Below, in pieces: positions 1 to 9,291 of a stretch of 46,822 bases of DNA. The position numbers and the translations under genes were made by a program. The notes under the pieces are model-generated. The model saw nothing but the letters and a program-made list of their open reading frames with translations, searched no databases and was not told the origin of the DNA. Source of the DNA: Bacteroidales bacterium (lineage in GTDB: Bacteria > Bacteroidota > Bacteroidia > Bacteroidales > UBA10428); contig JAFGOZ010000154.1 in the NCBI GenBank assembly GCA_016926235.1, positions 1-46,822 of the forward strand, written 5' to 3'. Within the stretch, counting starts at the first letter, position 1, and each line of letters begins with the position of its first letter.

Positions 1-240
1 ATAAAACAGATTGCCTATAGACACTTTATTCGACAAAATGATATAAATAGATATTATTCAGTAACTTAAATGTGTCAAAGTAGAACTCATTAAATCCATT
101 TTAATTTAAAAAATCTATTTCACTAAAATACTATTTTCAGAATAGAACTTATCATTCTGTATTGACCGGTAATCCATTATGATAAAATAATAGTATTTAT
201 CTGCATTAATTTTATTTTTATTTTTCATGAACATTTCATT
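1..240. other. Left-edge non-coding stretch
   Basis: AT-rich sequence downstream of the response-regulator stop. No ORF, RNA gene or clear hairpin terminator was seen in it. Confidence 0.4.
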
Positions 241-1617
241 TTATTCCCTGCCATCATAAGGTATATTGAATTTTTCCAATCTCCTGTAAAGTGCACCCCT
301 GCTAAGTCCAAGAGATTTTGCCACCTGTGATATATTACCCTTATATTTTTCTAGTGATTTCAGGATCATCTTTTTCTCCATTTCCTCCAGTGTCATGGTT
401 CCCGGATCGGGAAGATTGCCTGGATGAACCTTGTTTACAGCATGTTCCTGTGCTTTTTCGAAATCAGGGATTGTCAATGTATTTTTACCTGAAAGTAACA
501 ATGTTCGCTCAATCAGGTTTTTAAGTTCACGCACATTCCCGGAGAAAGGTAATGTTTGAAGCCATTTTAGCGCTTCCTTTTCAATTATTACCTCATTTCC
601 ACCATAATTGGCTGTTAGATTATTTATAAAAAATTTTGTTAGCAACGGAATATCCTTACTGCGTTCACGAAGCGGTGGCAGGTTTATAGTAATCAGATTA
701 ATGCGATAAAATAAATCTTCCCTGAAAGTACCCTTTCGGACCATTTCTGTTAAATCCTGGTTGGTAGCACAAATTACCCTCACATCCGTTTTACGTGTTG
801 CGCTGTCTCCCAAAATTTGATATGTCTTATCCTGTAACACACGTAAAAGTTTAACCTGGGAGTTAAAATCCAGATCGCCTATTTCATCCAGAAATATTGT
901 ACCGGTATGAGCTAATTCAAACCTTCCCTTGCGGTCAGAATATGCATCGGTAAACGATCCTTTCTTATGCCCGAACATTTCACTTTCGAATAAAGCTGAC
1001 GAAATTCCGCCAAGATTAACTTTTACAAACGGATTATTCTTCCGGTTACTATTGTTATGAATGGCCTCGGCAATTAATTCCTTTCCTGTTCCACTCTCTC
1101 CCAATATTAATACAGAAGCATCCGTTTTACCCACCCGGCCAACGGTTTCCAGAATAGTGACAATGTTTACATTTTCGCCAATTATTCCTGAAAAATCGAA
1201 TGATTCGTTCAGTTCGCTTCTTTTCTTTTGTTTACTTATTTGAGGTTCCTTATGAAGCTCTATCGCTGTTTGAATGGTTTTTAGTAAATCATCATTATCC
1301 CAGGGTTTGCTCACAAAATCGAAAGCCCCTTTTTTCATCCCTTCAACAGCCAGGGAAATAGACGCCCAGGCTGTGATTAAAATAACAGGGACCGTAGGAA
1401 GTTCTTTTTTAAGATGCTCCAGAAATTCAATGCCTTCCTTCCCTTCCGTTGCATTTCCAAAGTTCATATCGAGGATTACCACCTCCGGCTTGCCCTCCTT
1501 TATACACCTCATTGATTCCTGTGGATTGGATACGCAAACGGATTTATACCCGGCCTGGCTTAACAACAAACTCAGGGAAGTTTGAATGGCAATATCATCA
1601 TCAATAATTAGAATCAT
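241..1617 (-). CDS. NtrC-family sigma-54-dependent response regulator
   Basis: Two-component activator that uses ATP hydrolysis to open sigma-54 promoters. It has a receiver domain (residues about 1-118; acidic D6-D8, phospho-acceptor D50, T82, K104), a central AAA+ domain (Walker A GESGTGKE at 173-180, Walker B IFLDEIGDL near 241-249) and a C-terminal Fis-type helix-turn-helix (about 415-455). The length of 458 aa is normal. The sigma-54 contact loop reads GSFTDA (220-225) instead of the canonical GAFTGA. It lies downstream of, and on the same strand as, an ABC efflux operon whose first gene has a sigma-54 promoter, so it is probably that operon's activator (inference). Three dyads sit 41-123 bp upstream of its start. 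No partner histidine kinase is seen inside the window; it may lie beyond the left edge. Confidence 0.95.
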   Translation of the reverse strand: MILIIDDDIAIQTSLSLLLSQAGYKSVCVSNPQESMRCIKEGKPEVVILDMNFGNATEGKEGIEFLEHLKKELPTVPVILITAWASISLAVEGMKKGAFDFVSKPWDNDDLLKTIQTAIELHKEPQISKQKKRSELNESFDFSGIIGENVNIVTILETVGRVGKTDASVLILGESGTGKELIAEAIHNNSNRKNNPFVKVNLGGISSALFESEMFGHKKGSFTDAYSDRKGRFELAHTGTIFLDEIGDLDFNSQVKLLRVLQDKTYQILGDSATRKTDVRVICATNQDLTEMVRKGTFREDLFYRINLITINLPPLRERSKDIPLLTKFFINNLTANYGGNEVIIEKEALKWLQTLPFSGNVRELKNLIERTLLLSGKNTLTIPDFEKAQEHAVNKVHPGNLPDPGTMTLEEMEKKMILKSLEKYKGNISQVAKSLGLSRGALYRRLEKFNIPYDGRE

Positions 1618-1657
1618 TTTTATTTGAAATCCATTATTAAAATTTAATTATACATAA

Positions 1658-1740
1658 TTTCCATTGGAAATGGAAACATATCCGTTTATTTTCCATTCAT
1701 AATGGAGATTTATTCTAATAATTTCCATCTACGATGGAAA
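1658..1740. promoter_or_regulatory. Three phased dyads TTTCCAT-N5-ATGGAAA upstream of the response regulator gene
   Basis: Copies lie at 1658-1676, 1690-1708 and 1722-1740. Each has TTTCCAT, five spacer bases and ATGGAAA (ATGGAGA in the middle copy). The starts are exactly 32 bp apart, about three helical turns, so all three face the same side of the DNA. The spacers differ (TGGAA, TCATA, CTACG) while the arms are conserved, which is typical of protein-binding sites. The likely ligand is a dimeric regulator, possibly the response regulator encoded just downstream (inference). No -24/-12 sigma-54 promoter is visible between the dyads and that gene's ATG. Confidence 0.7.
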
Positions 1741-1847
1741 TTAATGATTTGATGATCGTTCTCTTACAGTCATTAACCAAAATATAGCTAATTCATGTCT
1801 ATCAATAAATCGGGTGTTTGGATCAGAAAGTTCGAGATCAAGGCGTG

Positions 1848-1905
1848 TTCAAATTTTAAACCGCAGTATCCGCCAACTGGCGGATTCGAGGATTTAAAAT
1901 TTGAA
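1848..1905. repeat. Nested palindromic element between the ATPase gene and the response regulator gene
   Basis: The outer arms, 1848-1860 and 1893-1905, are perfect 13-bp complements (TTCAAATTTTAAA and TTTAAAATTTGAA). Inside them is a second perfect hairpin with 7-bp arms ATCCGCC/GGCGGAT (1868-1874, 1879-1885) and a 4-base loop. It lies 35 bp beyond the stop of the ABC ATPase gene, so it may end or process the efflux transcript. The GC-rich core within AT-rich arms also looks like a dispersed intergenic palindrome. There is no clear T-run for a classical terminator. Confidence 0.6.
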
Positions 1906-1939
1906 TAACAACGCAGATATCGGGCATTATGGACAAACA

Positions 1940-2608
1940 TTAATTTACCTGCATTCCGTCAAATAAGTTTATAATCCGGTTTGTTTTTTTTGCCAGACGT
2001 TCATCATGCGTTACCATCACAATGGTTGTATTTTCATTCTTATTCAGGTTATGCAGGATTTCCATAATTTCATTCCCCATAGTACTATCAAGGTTTCCGG
2101 TAGGTTCGTCAGCCAGGATTATTTCCGGGTTCCCGACAATAGCACGTGCAATCGCAACACGTTGTTTTTGTCCTCCCGACAATTGAGTTGGGTAATGTTT
2201 GGTCCTGGCGCTTAATCCAACTTTTTCCAATGCCTCCAGGGCTTTTCTCCTTCGTTCTTTGGCTGAGACACCCTTTCTATACAGCAGGGGTAGTTCTACA
2301 TTATCAACAACGGGCAGGTCATTGATAAGATGAAAACTCTGAAAGATGAAGCCCAGCTTTTTATTGCGAAATGCTGCAAGCTTTTTATCCTTCCAGCCAT
2401 CCACAACCTGGTTGTCGATAGTAACAATACCTTGTGTCGGGTTATCGAGTAAACCGATAATATTTAGCAACGTACTTTTACCGCAACCTGAAGGTCCCAT
2501 TACGGAAACAAATTCGTTTTTGGCTATTTCCAGGTTGATGTTACTCAATGCCAGCGTTTCTACCTCATCTGTCTGGTAGACTTTTTCAATTGTTTGTAGT
2601 GTAATCAT
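1940..2608 (-). CDS. ABC transporter ATP-binding protein, MacB/LolD type
   Basis: ATPase that powers an FtsX-type permease. Visible motifs are Walker A GPSGCGKST, the Q-loop region FIFQSFHLI, signature LSGGQKQRVAIARA and Walker B IILADEPTGNLDS. The start is set at 2608 (MITLQTIEKVYQ), where the family's first beta strand begins; an ATG nine codons upstream at 2635 would add an unusual extension. The protein is 222 aa, normal for the family. It is the last gene of the adaptor-TolC-permease-permease-ATPase series and is separated from the 821-aa permease by a 156-bp gap containing a palindromic repeat. The substrate cannot be told; relatives export antimicrobial peptides, macrolides or lipoproteins. 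Confidence 0.93.
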   Translation of the reverse strand: MITLQTIEKVYQTDEVETLALSNINLEIAKNEFVSVMGPSGCGKSTLLNIIGLLDNPTQGIVTIDNQVVDGWKDKKLAAFRNKKLGFIFQSFHLINDLPVVDNVELPLLYRKGVSAKERRRKALEALEKVGLSARTKHYPTQLSGGQKQRVAIARAIVGNPEIILADEPTGNLDSTMGNEIMEILHNLNKNENTTIVMVTHDERLAKKTNRIINLFDGMQVN

Positions 2609-2657
2609 GGTTAGTAAATTTATGTTAATAGTCAATATTGTTTATTTCAGCATGTAC

Positions 2658-2724
2658 GATCCCGGCCGGGGTCGAATGTCTATAGAAATGCTTGCTTCTA
2701 TAAACATCTGACTCCTCCGGAGTC
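2658..2724. repeat. Composite palindromic repeat inside the efflux operon
   Basis: This contains three hairpins in a row: GATCCCGGCCGGGGTC (2658-2673), TATAGAA/TTCTATA (2681-2687, 2696-2702) and GACTCC/GGAGTC (2710-2715, 2719-2724). The two outer units, each followed inward by an ATGTnTATAGAA-like segment, face each other, so the whole is one large imperfect inverted repeat. It sits in the gap between the 821-aa permease gene and the ATPase gene. High GC against an AT-rich surround and the modular layout suggest a dispersed extragenic palindrome rather than an operator. Confidence 0.6.
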
Positions 2725-2764
2725 TTATATTTTTTTTGATTAATGTTATTCATTTCATAGTTTA

Positions 2765-5230
2765 TTATTCTTCATATAAAGCAATGGCCGGTTGTATTTT
2801 GGCTGCCTGGCTTGCCGGCAATAAACTGCAAACCACTACCATTATAAAAATAATAAGTGATGCGCATAGTATTGATATTATAGTATTTTCAGAAGCAAAA
2901 GAAAACACTTTGAAAATTGATATTTGTACAAATACTATAATACCTAAAAGAATTCCTATTGATGCCCAGACCAGCATTTCTTTTACAATAAGCCTGAATA
3001 TCACTTTTGAACTGGCACCTATGGCTCTTCTAATACCAATTTCCTGTTTTCTCAAACTAATGTCGTACCACAATACTCCGAACAATCCCAATAATACAAT
3101 AAGAAAAATAAAACCAAATAAAATGCCTATTGCTACAATCGGGCCCAGTGTTTTTTGAATATATTTAGTACGTACAGAATCCAATGAGGTGATGTTAATT
3201 TCATAATCAGGATATTTTTGGGAAACTACCCTGGCTAAATTGTTTACTTCTTCCGGTGATGTACCTGGTTTTACCCTGAAAAAATCTGTTGTCTCTTTTC
3301 CGTATGAACGTATTGACAAATTAGGTAAAAAACCCTTTGAGAAGATCATTTTTACAGGTGTTGAAAATTCTCCCTTATATTTATAGTCATCGATAACACC
3401 AATAACCTGGCACTTTGTTCCCCTAACTTCTGTATATTCACCTATAGGATTTTTATCTCCAAATAATTCTTTTTTTAATTCTTTATTCAATACAATAGGA
3501 TAATAATCCGGCCTTTCATCTGATCCATCAAACCATCGCCCTTCAATTACATTGAATTCTAATATGTCATCCATATTCACATCTGTAACAGTAAGGTAAA
3601 TGTCATCTTTTATATGCATTTCACTATATTTTATTCCATCCGTAATTATAGTAAACCCATCATGGTAAGGTTCGTTCCATTGCGACTCCCCATAATAACT
3701 TACAAAACTGCTTGATTTTATTAATTCCCTGGCTTCATCATTTTCTACTTTTCCTCCAAAAGACCAAGGTGATTCTTTATCGTATTGAATTATAGAAAGC
3801 ATATAAACATAATCATAATTAAATCCAATGGGACGAGAATGATTTTCATTAAACCTGAATACAAAAGTGAGGATTACTGTTAGCGCAAAAAAAGTTAACA
3901 GGAATTCAATGATCAATACAATTTTTAGTCGTTTCATCTTTTGATTAAAAATTTTAAACTTATGCTGCAAATCCAGATTTTGAAGGGCATCAATTGCATT
4001 CACCCAGCTCATTCTTAAACTTGGGATTAATCCCGTTGATATCCCAAATAGTAACCATATCAAAAAGCATAATAGCAATCCTGTAAAATTGATCGACAAA
4101 TGAAGACCTGGTATAATTTGTGAATAATTTATGATTCGAAAAACAAACAGGGTTAACAACAAACCTAACAATCCGCTAAATAATGAAATAGTAATATTTT
4201 CAATAACAAACTGACCTGCCAATTTTTGTTTTGCCCCGCCAAAAGATTTACGAACACCTATCTCAGAGGAGCGTTCAAGTATTCTACTACTATGAATATA
4301 AAGAAGGTTTATAGCGGGTAAAACAATGAAAAAGAAAAAGATTACAACATACGCGAGATATATGATGTATTTTTTGTCAACATCTATTGAAAAAAGATCA
4401 CTTAAAATATTTTTAAGTTCAGTATTAAAATTGATTTCAGATAGTTTTCCGTCTATTTTGGTAAGTCCCTCATAACTACTCAGATCAAATGTATTTATAA
4501 TGTTTTCAAATTCTTCTTCAATTAGCTTCATCTGTTCCTTCTCTTTAGCTAATATTAAACAGGTGCATCCATCGGCAAAAATATCATTTACCATGTAACT
4601 CTCTGAAGTTGAAATGGGCAACCAAATATTAGCATGAGTATATTGACGAGATACATCAACATTCTTTACTATACCAATGATCGTATAATATTTATTAAAT
4701 ATTTTGAATTTTTCCCCTATTGCATTTTGATCCCCAAATACAAGATTTCTAGTATGTTCATCAATTACTGCAACCAATTGTGCATTTTCTAATTCATTTG
4801 TATTAATTCCCCTGCCTTCTATAAACTTGAAATCAGCAATATCCCAAAACACATCATCTGTATATAGAGTATTGAAGCGAACTTTATTATTTCCTATATA
4901 ATAATTATAATATTCAAATGCTGATGTAACACCAATTTTTTCAGGTATTTTCATCGTTTTAATGTATTTTTTAATAAAATCATAAGGAGGAGTTCCTATC
5001 ATATTTCCTGATAAGCTATTAGGTCTTTCTATTGTAAATTTAAGCTCATTAAATAATATGACTCTGTCAAAATTACTTTCAGGTGTTTTATGAGAAGTAA
5101 AATGTAAAACAGAAGTAATAATGATCATTAAAAACATCAAAGGGATAGTCATACCAACAATCGTGATAAATGAGAAAATCTTCTTTCTTTTTAGAAGTTT
5201 TAACGTCAATTTTAAATTTCCTTTTAGCAT
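2765..5230 (-). CDS. ABC transporter permease, FtsX/MacB type, full length
   Basis: Inner-membrane permease of 821 aa, built as two similar halves as is usual for Bacteroidota. Predicted layout: TM1 about 19-43, a periplasmic MacB-like core to about 285, TM2-4 (about 288-405), a cytoplasmic linker, TM5 about 434-457, a second periplasmic domain (about 460-690), and TM6-8 (about 693-815). The FtsX hallmarks are SSEIGVRKSFGGAKQKL in the first half and KQEIGIRRAIGASSKVIF in the second, each after a TM. It ends AAKIQPAIALYEE, nearly the same as the neighbouring half-gene. It should pair with the ATPase at 1940 and the HlyD/TolC proteins upstream. Cargo unknown. Confidence 0.92.
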   Translation of the reverse strand: MLKGNLKLTLKLLKRKKIFSFITIVGMTIPLMFLMIIITSVLHFTSHKTPESNFDRVILFNELKFTIERPNSLSGNMIGTPPYDFIKKYIKTMKIPEKIGVTSAFEYYNYYIGNNKVRFNTLYTDDVFWDIADFKFIEGRGINTNELENAQLVAVIDEHTRNLVFGDQNAIGEKFKIFNKYYTIIGIVKNVDVSRQYTHANIWLPISTSESYMVNDIFADGCTCLILAKEKEQMKLIEEEFENIINTFDLSSYEGLTKIDGKLSEINFNTELKNILSDLFSIDVDKKYIIYLAYVVIFFFFIVLPAINLLYIHSSRILERSSEIGVRKSFGGAKQKLAGQFVIENITISLFSGLLGLLLTLFVFRIINYSQIIPGLHLSINFTGLLLCFLIWLLFGISTGLIPSLRMSWVNAIDALQNLDLQHKFKIFNQKMKRLKIVLIIEFLLTFFALTVILTFVFRFNENHSRPIGFNYDYVYMLSIIQYDKESPWSFGGKVENDEARELIKSSSFVSYYGESQWNEPYHDGFTIITDGIKYSEMHIKDDIYLTVTDVNMDDILEFNVIEGRWFDGSDERPDYYPIVLNKELKKELFGDKNPIGEYTEVRGTKCQVIGVIDDYKYKGEFSTPVKMIFSKGFLPNLSIRSYGKETTDFFRVKPGTSPEEVNNLARVVSQKYPDYEINITSLDSVRTKYIQKTLGPIVAIGILFGFIFLIVLLGLFGVLWYDISLRKQEIGIRRAIGASSKVIFRLIVKEMLVWASIGILLGIIVFVQISIFKVFSFASENTIISILCASLIIFIMVVVCSLLPASQAAKIQPAIALYEE

Positions 5231-5271
5231 GGTATTTTATTATATGTTTATTTAATCCAATAATATAAATA

Positions 5272-6504
5272 TTACTCCTCATGTAAAGCCACAGCCGGCT
5301 GTATTTTAGCTGCCTGGGCGCTGGGCAATAACGCGCATAATGTCACAAGCAGATAAATTATGCATAGTGAAGCAAATATTGCCAGCAGGTAAATATTTGT
5401 TTCAACTTTAAAAACTTTTAATATAGGAAACTGGACTGCCACAATAACCCCCGGGATAATACCCAATGTTGCCACCCGGAACATTTCACCAATGAATTGC
5501 TTATATATGTGGTATTTATTTGCTCCCACTGCTACCCTCAATCCTATTTCTTTCTTCTTAAGCGAAATTTTGTACCAAAGAATACCAAAAAGACCAAGAA
5601 GTACATTCACAAATAGAAAAAGCACTACAAAAAACACCGATAATAAAGGTATCCAGGTTTGCCGAAGGTATTTTGTGTGCTTGCTTTTTAATGAAGAAAA
5701 AGTAATTGAATACCCCGGAAAACGGGAGTAAATCTTTCTTGTCAAGTCTTCCTGGATTGTTTCCGGGGCGCTATTCCCAAATTTGATTAACCTGTACATC
5801 ATACAGTTTGACCCACTCATGCAAAAACTATCGCCTTCATAAGCCAGTCCTTCTGTTTCCGAATGTCGTGCAATAAATAATAATGCTGGTGATTCATAAT
5901 CCCCCTTATGCTTAAAATTTTCGCATATACCTGTTACTACACATTGCTGATCGCAGAAATCAACTATTTCACCTAATCCTTTACCTTCTCCAAATATTTT
6001 TAGTTTTAACTCCTGGTTTATAATACATGGACGATTCTTTAAAGCATCATCACTACTATCAAACCATCTTCCTTCCAGCATACCAATTTGCAATATATCC
6101 TGAATATCATCTGCAGCGCCCATTAATTCAATATCATCAGGACTTATTTTCTTTCCTTTATAAACTAGTGATTTATGTGGTCTCATATATCCTTTACCAA
6201 AAAAAGTACTGCTATACAATAAACCTGTGCTTTCAACTCCCGGATAATCCTTTAAATAATCATAAATTTGATCCATTGTTATTTTAATAGTGTCCCACGA
6301 AACATTTGGTAAATGAAAGTTCATTTCACTCACATCCTCATATTCAATACCTAATGGAATTCTTGCGTTATGTAAAGATGTAAACACTAATGAAAGGATT
6401 ATGAAAAATGCGATGAAAGAAACAAAAAGTTCAATAATCAGCATTGTATGTTTTCTGTTACCCTTCATAAATATTCTATTTATAATTGATTTCATACTAA
6501 TCAT
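5272..6504 (-). CDS. C-terminal half of a second FtsX-type permease, separate ORF
   Basis: This 410-aa ORF aligns with residues about 425-821 of the 821-aa permease: TM near 20-42, a periplasmic domain with matching phrases such as EGRWFDSSDD (EGRWFDGSDE in the paralogue), and three C-terminal TMs ending AAKIQPAVALHEE. It starts at ATG 6504, only 5 bp after the stop of the broken N-terminal half, in a different frame and with an in-frame TAA at 6514-6516. It has no obvious Shine-Dalgarno site. Either this is a decayed permease copy or the two halves act as separate chains. Since the N-terminal half is also frameshifted, decay is the simpler reading. Confidence 0.75.
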   Translation of the reverse strand: MISMKSIINRIFMKGNRKHTMLIIELFVSFIAFFIILSLVFTSLHNARIPLGIEYEDVSEMNFHLPNVSWDTIKITMDQIYDYLKDYPGVESTGLLYSSTFFGKGYMRPHKSLVYKGKKISPDDIELMGAADDIQDILQIGMLEGRWFDSSDDALKNRPCIINQELKLKIFGEGKGLGEIVDFCDQQCVVTGICENFKHKGDYESPALLFIARHSETEGLAYEGDSFCMSGSNCMMYRLIKFGNSAPETIQEDLTRKIYSRFPGYSITFSSLKSKHTKYLRQTWIPLLSVFFVVLFLFVNVLLGLFGILWYKISLKKKEIGLRVAVGANKYHIYKQFIGEMFRVATLGIIPGVIVAVQFPILKVFKVETNIYLLAIFASLCIIYLLVTLCALLPSAQAAKIQPAVALHEE

Positions 6505-6509
6505 ATTTG

Positions 6510-7773
6510 TTAATTAACTGTATTTAAAGAATTTATTATTTTTTTGCGGGCCATTTTAATGGAAGGTGCCAAACCTGAAAGCAGGCCCAGCATAAACATG
6601 GATAAAATACTTATTACAAAGGCAGTGATATTAAAATGAAGATATATGCCCGCTAACAAATCAAAATGATTGATGCAAAAAATTACAACTAAAGCCAGAG
6701 CTACTGCCAGCAATCCGCCAAATAGAGTAATAATAAGGTTTTCGAATAAAAATTGCATCATCAGTTTTTTCATAGATGAGCCGAAAGATCTTCTGATACC
6801 AATTTCTGATAATCGTTCGTAAACCCTGTTTACATTTATATTTACCAGGTTTATAGAGGGAAGGATAATGAACAGCAATACTATGATGGCAATTGTTAAA
6901 TAGAAAATAATATTTTCAAACTCATAAAATCCTAACAGGCTTTGAAATATAAGTTTGATCCTTCCAAGGTAGTTATCTTTGGTAAATGAGCCCTCTACAT
7001 GATTGCATGGTTGAAGATCCGCAATATCTACCTTTTTCAATACATTTTTAAACTCATTTTTTAATTTTTCAAAATCATTACTATTCCCCATTTCTAACAA
7101 TGCAATGGAAAACCCTGACCAAATTGAATTTGATAAAAATTCTTCATTACAGGTAATTGGTATATAAATATTGCCTGAAATACAAAATATCAACATTTTC
7201 AATAACGCCTATTACTTTATAGTTTTCATTTTTAACCATTATGTCCTTACCAATCGAATTTGTCGTGCCAAAGCAGGCCATGCTGGTTTTTTTATCAATA
7301 ACCGTTACCCTGTCACCGTTTTTAAATTCAGATGTATTAAAAGGCCTTCCCTGGATAAAGGTAAAATCTGTGATTTGCCAAAATACATCATCCGGATACC
7401 TGATATCTATCTCATAAGGTTTGCCATTAAGGTAAATCATATCCTGGTCATTTGATGGAGTTGAAATCACTCCGATTTTCTCAGGCGTGGTCATTGTTTT
7501 CACATATTTCTGAATGAAGCTATAGAAAGGAGGATTTCCCATTCTCATATTTACATCCCCGTCTTCCAAAACCTCCTTTAGGGTAATATTATCCAGGAAC
7601 ACAACATTTTTGAAGTTTGTCCGTGGAGGAGTGTAATCGTTTATGCGCGTTAAAAATGAAGCTGTTAGCACAATTAGCAGCACGGGGAAAATAATACCCG
7701 CTAAAGTAACCAACGTAAATACACGTTTCCGTTTCAATAGTTGTAGCGTAAGTTTTAGGTAATGCTTAAACAT
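6510..7773 (-). pseudogene. Frameshifted N-terminal half of an FtsX-type ABC permease
   Basis: Two overlapping ORFs, 7147-7773 (TM1 and the periplasmic core, ending after VIENVDILYF) and 6510-7202 (continuing SGNIYIPITC..., three TMs and LSEIGIRRSFGSSMKKL), together match residues 1 to about 420 of the 821-aa permease. The frame changes near 7170-7195. Compared with the paralogue, about eight bases appear to be missing there (22 nt between the conserved V-D and N-I codons where about 30 are expected). A stop follows at 6510. With the ORF at 5272-6504 the three pieces add up to one full permease. A sequencing error could explain the shift but not the additional mid-gene stop. Confidence 0.75.
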
Positions 7774-7777
7774 AATG

Positions 7778-9271
7778 TTAGTCTATTAATGAAACATTGT
7801 TTTTAAAATCATATAATGTTAAAATACGTATTGAATAGTATGTTAACCAGTAATCCTGCAAAGCGGCAATATAATCCTTTTTCGCGTTGTCCTTTTCTTC
7901 CAAAGCAATGTTATATTCCGTAAAGTTTATATCTCCGGCAATATACCTGAGCCGGGCAATTTCATATCTTTCAGCAGCCGTTTTATCTGCCTCTGCATTA
8001 TATTCAACATAATCCTGCAACATTTTGAAATTTTCCACCTCAGTCAATACTTCCTGCCGAAAATTAATTTCTTCCTGCTGTACTGTATATTCAACCAGTT
8101 TGAGGTTGGCTTCAGCAGTTTTTCGGTTTGCTTTTGACCTTCCCCAGTCAAGGATCGGGATTGTCAACCCCACGTTAAACGTTTGAAGCCCGTAAGGATT
8201 TTCATAAATAGCGCTTACATTATTAGCAATATTTGTTTGCCCGTAACTTACTGATAAACTTATATCCGACCAACTTTCCCTGCGTGCTTCTTCGGCATCA
8301 CGGCGAGCTTCCAGAATACTCCTTTTAAACCCTACATTGCGTTGACTGTTTTCAAATGCCATGATAAGCGCTAAAGAATCGGGAATATAAAATTTAACAA
8401 TACTATCAGGTAAAACTAATTGAATATCATCCGTTTCAAGAATTCCCGTATAAGATATCAATTCAAGCAAAGAAGTTTTTATAGATAAACTTGCATTAGC
8501 TATAGACTTCTGCGCTGAAATAACCCCGTACTTTAGCTGCAGCAATTCATTTTTGGAAATTTTGCCCATGGCATATTTTTCTGTTCCTATATGATATATT
8601 GTATCTGCATTCGTTTTATTGGTAAAAGCAATTTGATAGTAAATTTGGGAAATCAACAGATTAAAGTATTTTACTGTTGTATAATATGCAATTTCTTCAT
8701 TCTTCTCTACATATTCCTTCAATGATTCCTCATATTTTAATGGTTCAATACATTTCATCCATTTCAGGTTGTTAAAAGCAAAAAGCGGCTGTTCAAGACC
8801 GATGAAAAAAGGAGATCCGCTATAACTATGTATGGTTTGGTTGTAATCATCCAGACGGCTTAAATCCGAATTTATATATACTTTCCCTCCGGTCAGACCA
8901 ATATTTTGTTCCATTGAGAGTGTTGTATATGCTTCACTCTGGTTAATATTCCTGTAAACAATGCTTCCATCATCCTGTAATACAAGTGTATTAACATTTC
9001 TGTAATTTGGAAGATTGGCATTGAGGCACAACTGCGGTTTATACTCTGCTTTATAGGTTTTCCATTTCCAGTAATTGTTTTCTTTGGTTGTCTTATTTTT
9101 TAATGCTTCCGGAGAATTTTCCCGGGCAAAATCAATAACCAGTTCAAGTGTATAAGTTTGTGACTGAACAGAAAGACCCGTTAGTAATCGTATACAAATA
9201 ATGAAGAAAATCAACCGCTTTCCCTTTTTTGAAGTTGAAAATTGTATTCTTTGTCTGGCAAAAATCTTCAT
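7778..9271 (-). CDS. TolC-family outer-membrane efflux protein
   Basis: Outer-membrane channel of 497 aa for a tripartite exporter. It has a basic N-terminus and hydrophobic stretch (about residues 18-36, ending SVQSQTY) that fits a signal peptide, then two repeats of long amphipathic helices typical of TolC. Recognisable pieces are the first-helix pattern VIDFARENSPEALKNK, the PILDWGRSKANRKTAEANL segment and the last helix YIAALQDYWLTYYSIR. It lies between the HlyD-type adaptor and the permeases, 4 bp from the broken permease, so it is co-transcribed. The N-terminal 18 residues are longer than usual for a signal peptide, and a later start is possible. Confidence 0.9.
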   Translation of the reverse strand: MKIFARQRIQFSTSKKGKRLIFFIICIRLLTGLSVQSQTYTLELVIDFARENSPEALKNKTTKENNYWKWKTYKAEYKPQLCLNANLPNYRNVNTLVLQDDGSIVYRNINQSEAYTTLSMEQNIGLTGGKVYINSDLSRLDDYNQTIHSYSGSPFFIGLEQPLFAFNNLKWMKCIEPLKYEESLKEYVEKNEEIAYYTTVKYFNLLISQIYYQIAFTNKTNADTIYHIGTEKYAMGKISKNELLQLKYGVISAQKSIANASLSIKTSLLELISYTGILETDDIQLVLPDSIVKFYIPDSLALIMAFENSQRNVGFKRSILEARRDAEEARRESWSDISLSVSYGQTNIANNVSAIYENPYGLQTFNVGLTIPILDWGRSKANRKTAEANLKLVEYTVQQEEINFRQEVLTEVENFKMLQDYVEYNAEADKTAAERYEIARLRYIAGDINFTEYNIALEEKDNAKKDYIAALQDYWLTYYSIRILTLYDFKNNVSLID

Positions 9272-9291
9272 ATTGTATGTTTTATCTAAGT

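Noticed and set aside
1274..1585. 103-aa ORF on the plus strand over the receiver domain
   Set aside because: Antisense shadow of a well-conserved response-regulator gene.
7165..7200. Programmed ribosomal frameshift in the broken permease
   Set aside because: No X-XXY-YYZ slippery heptamer or stimulatory hairpin is visible, and about 8 nt seem missing compared with the paralogue. Gene decay or sequencing error fits better.
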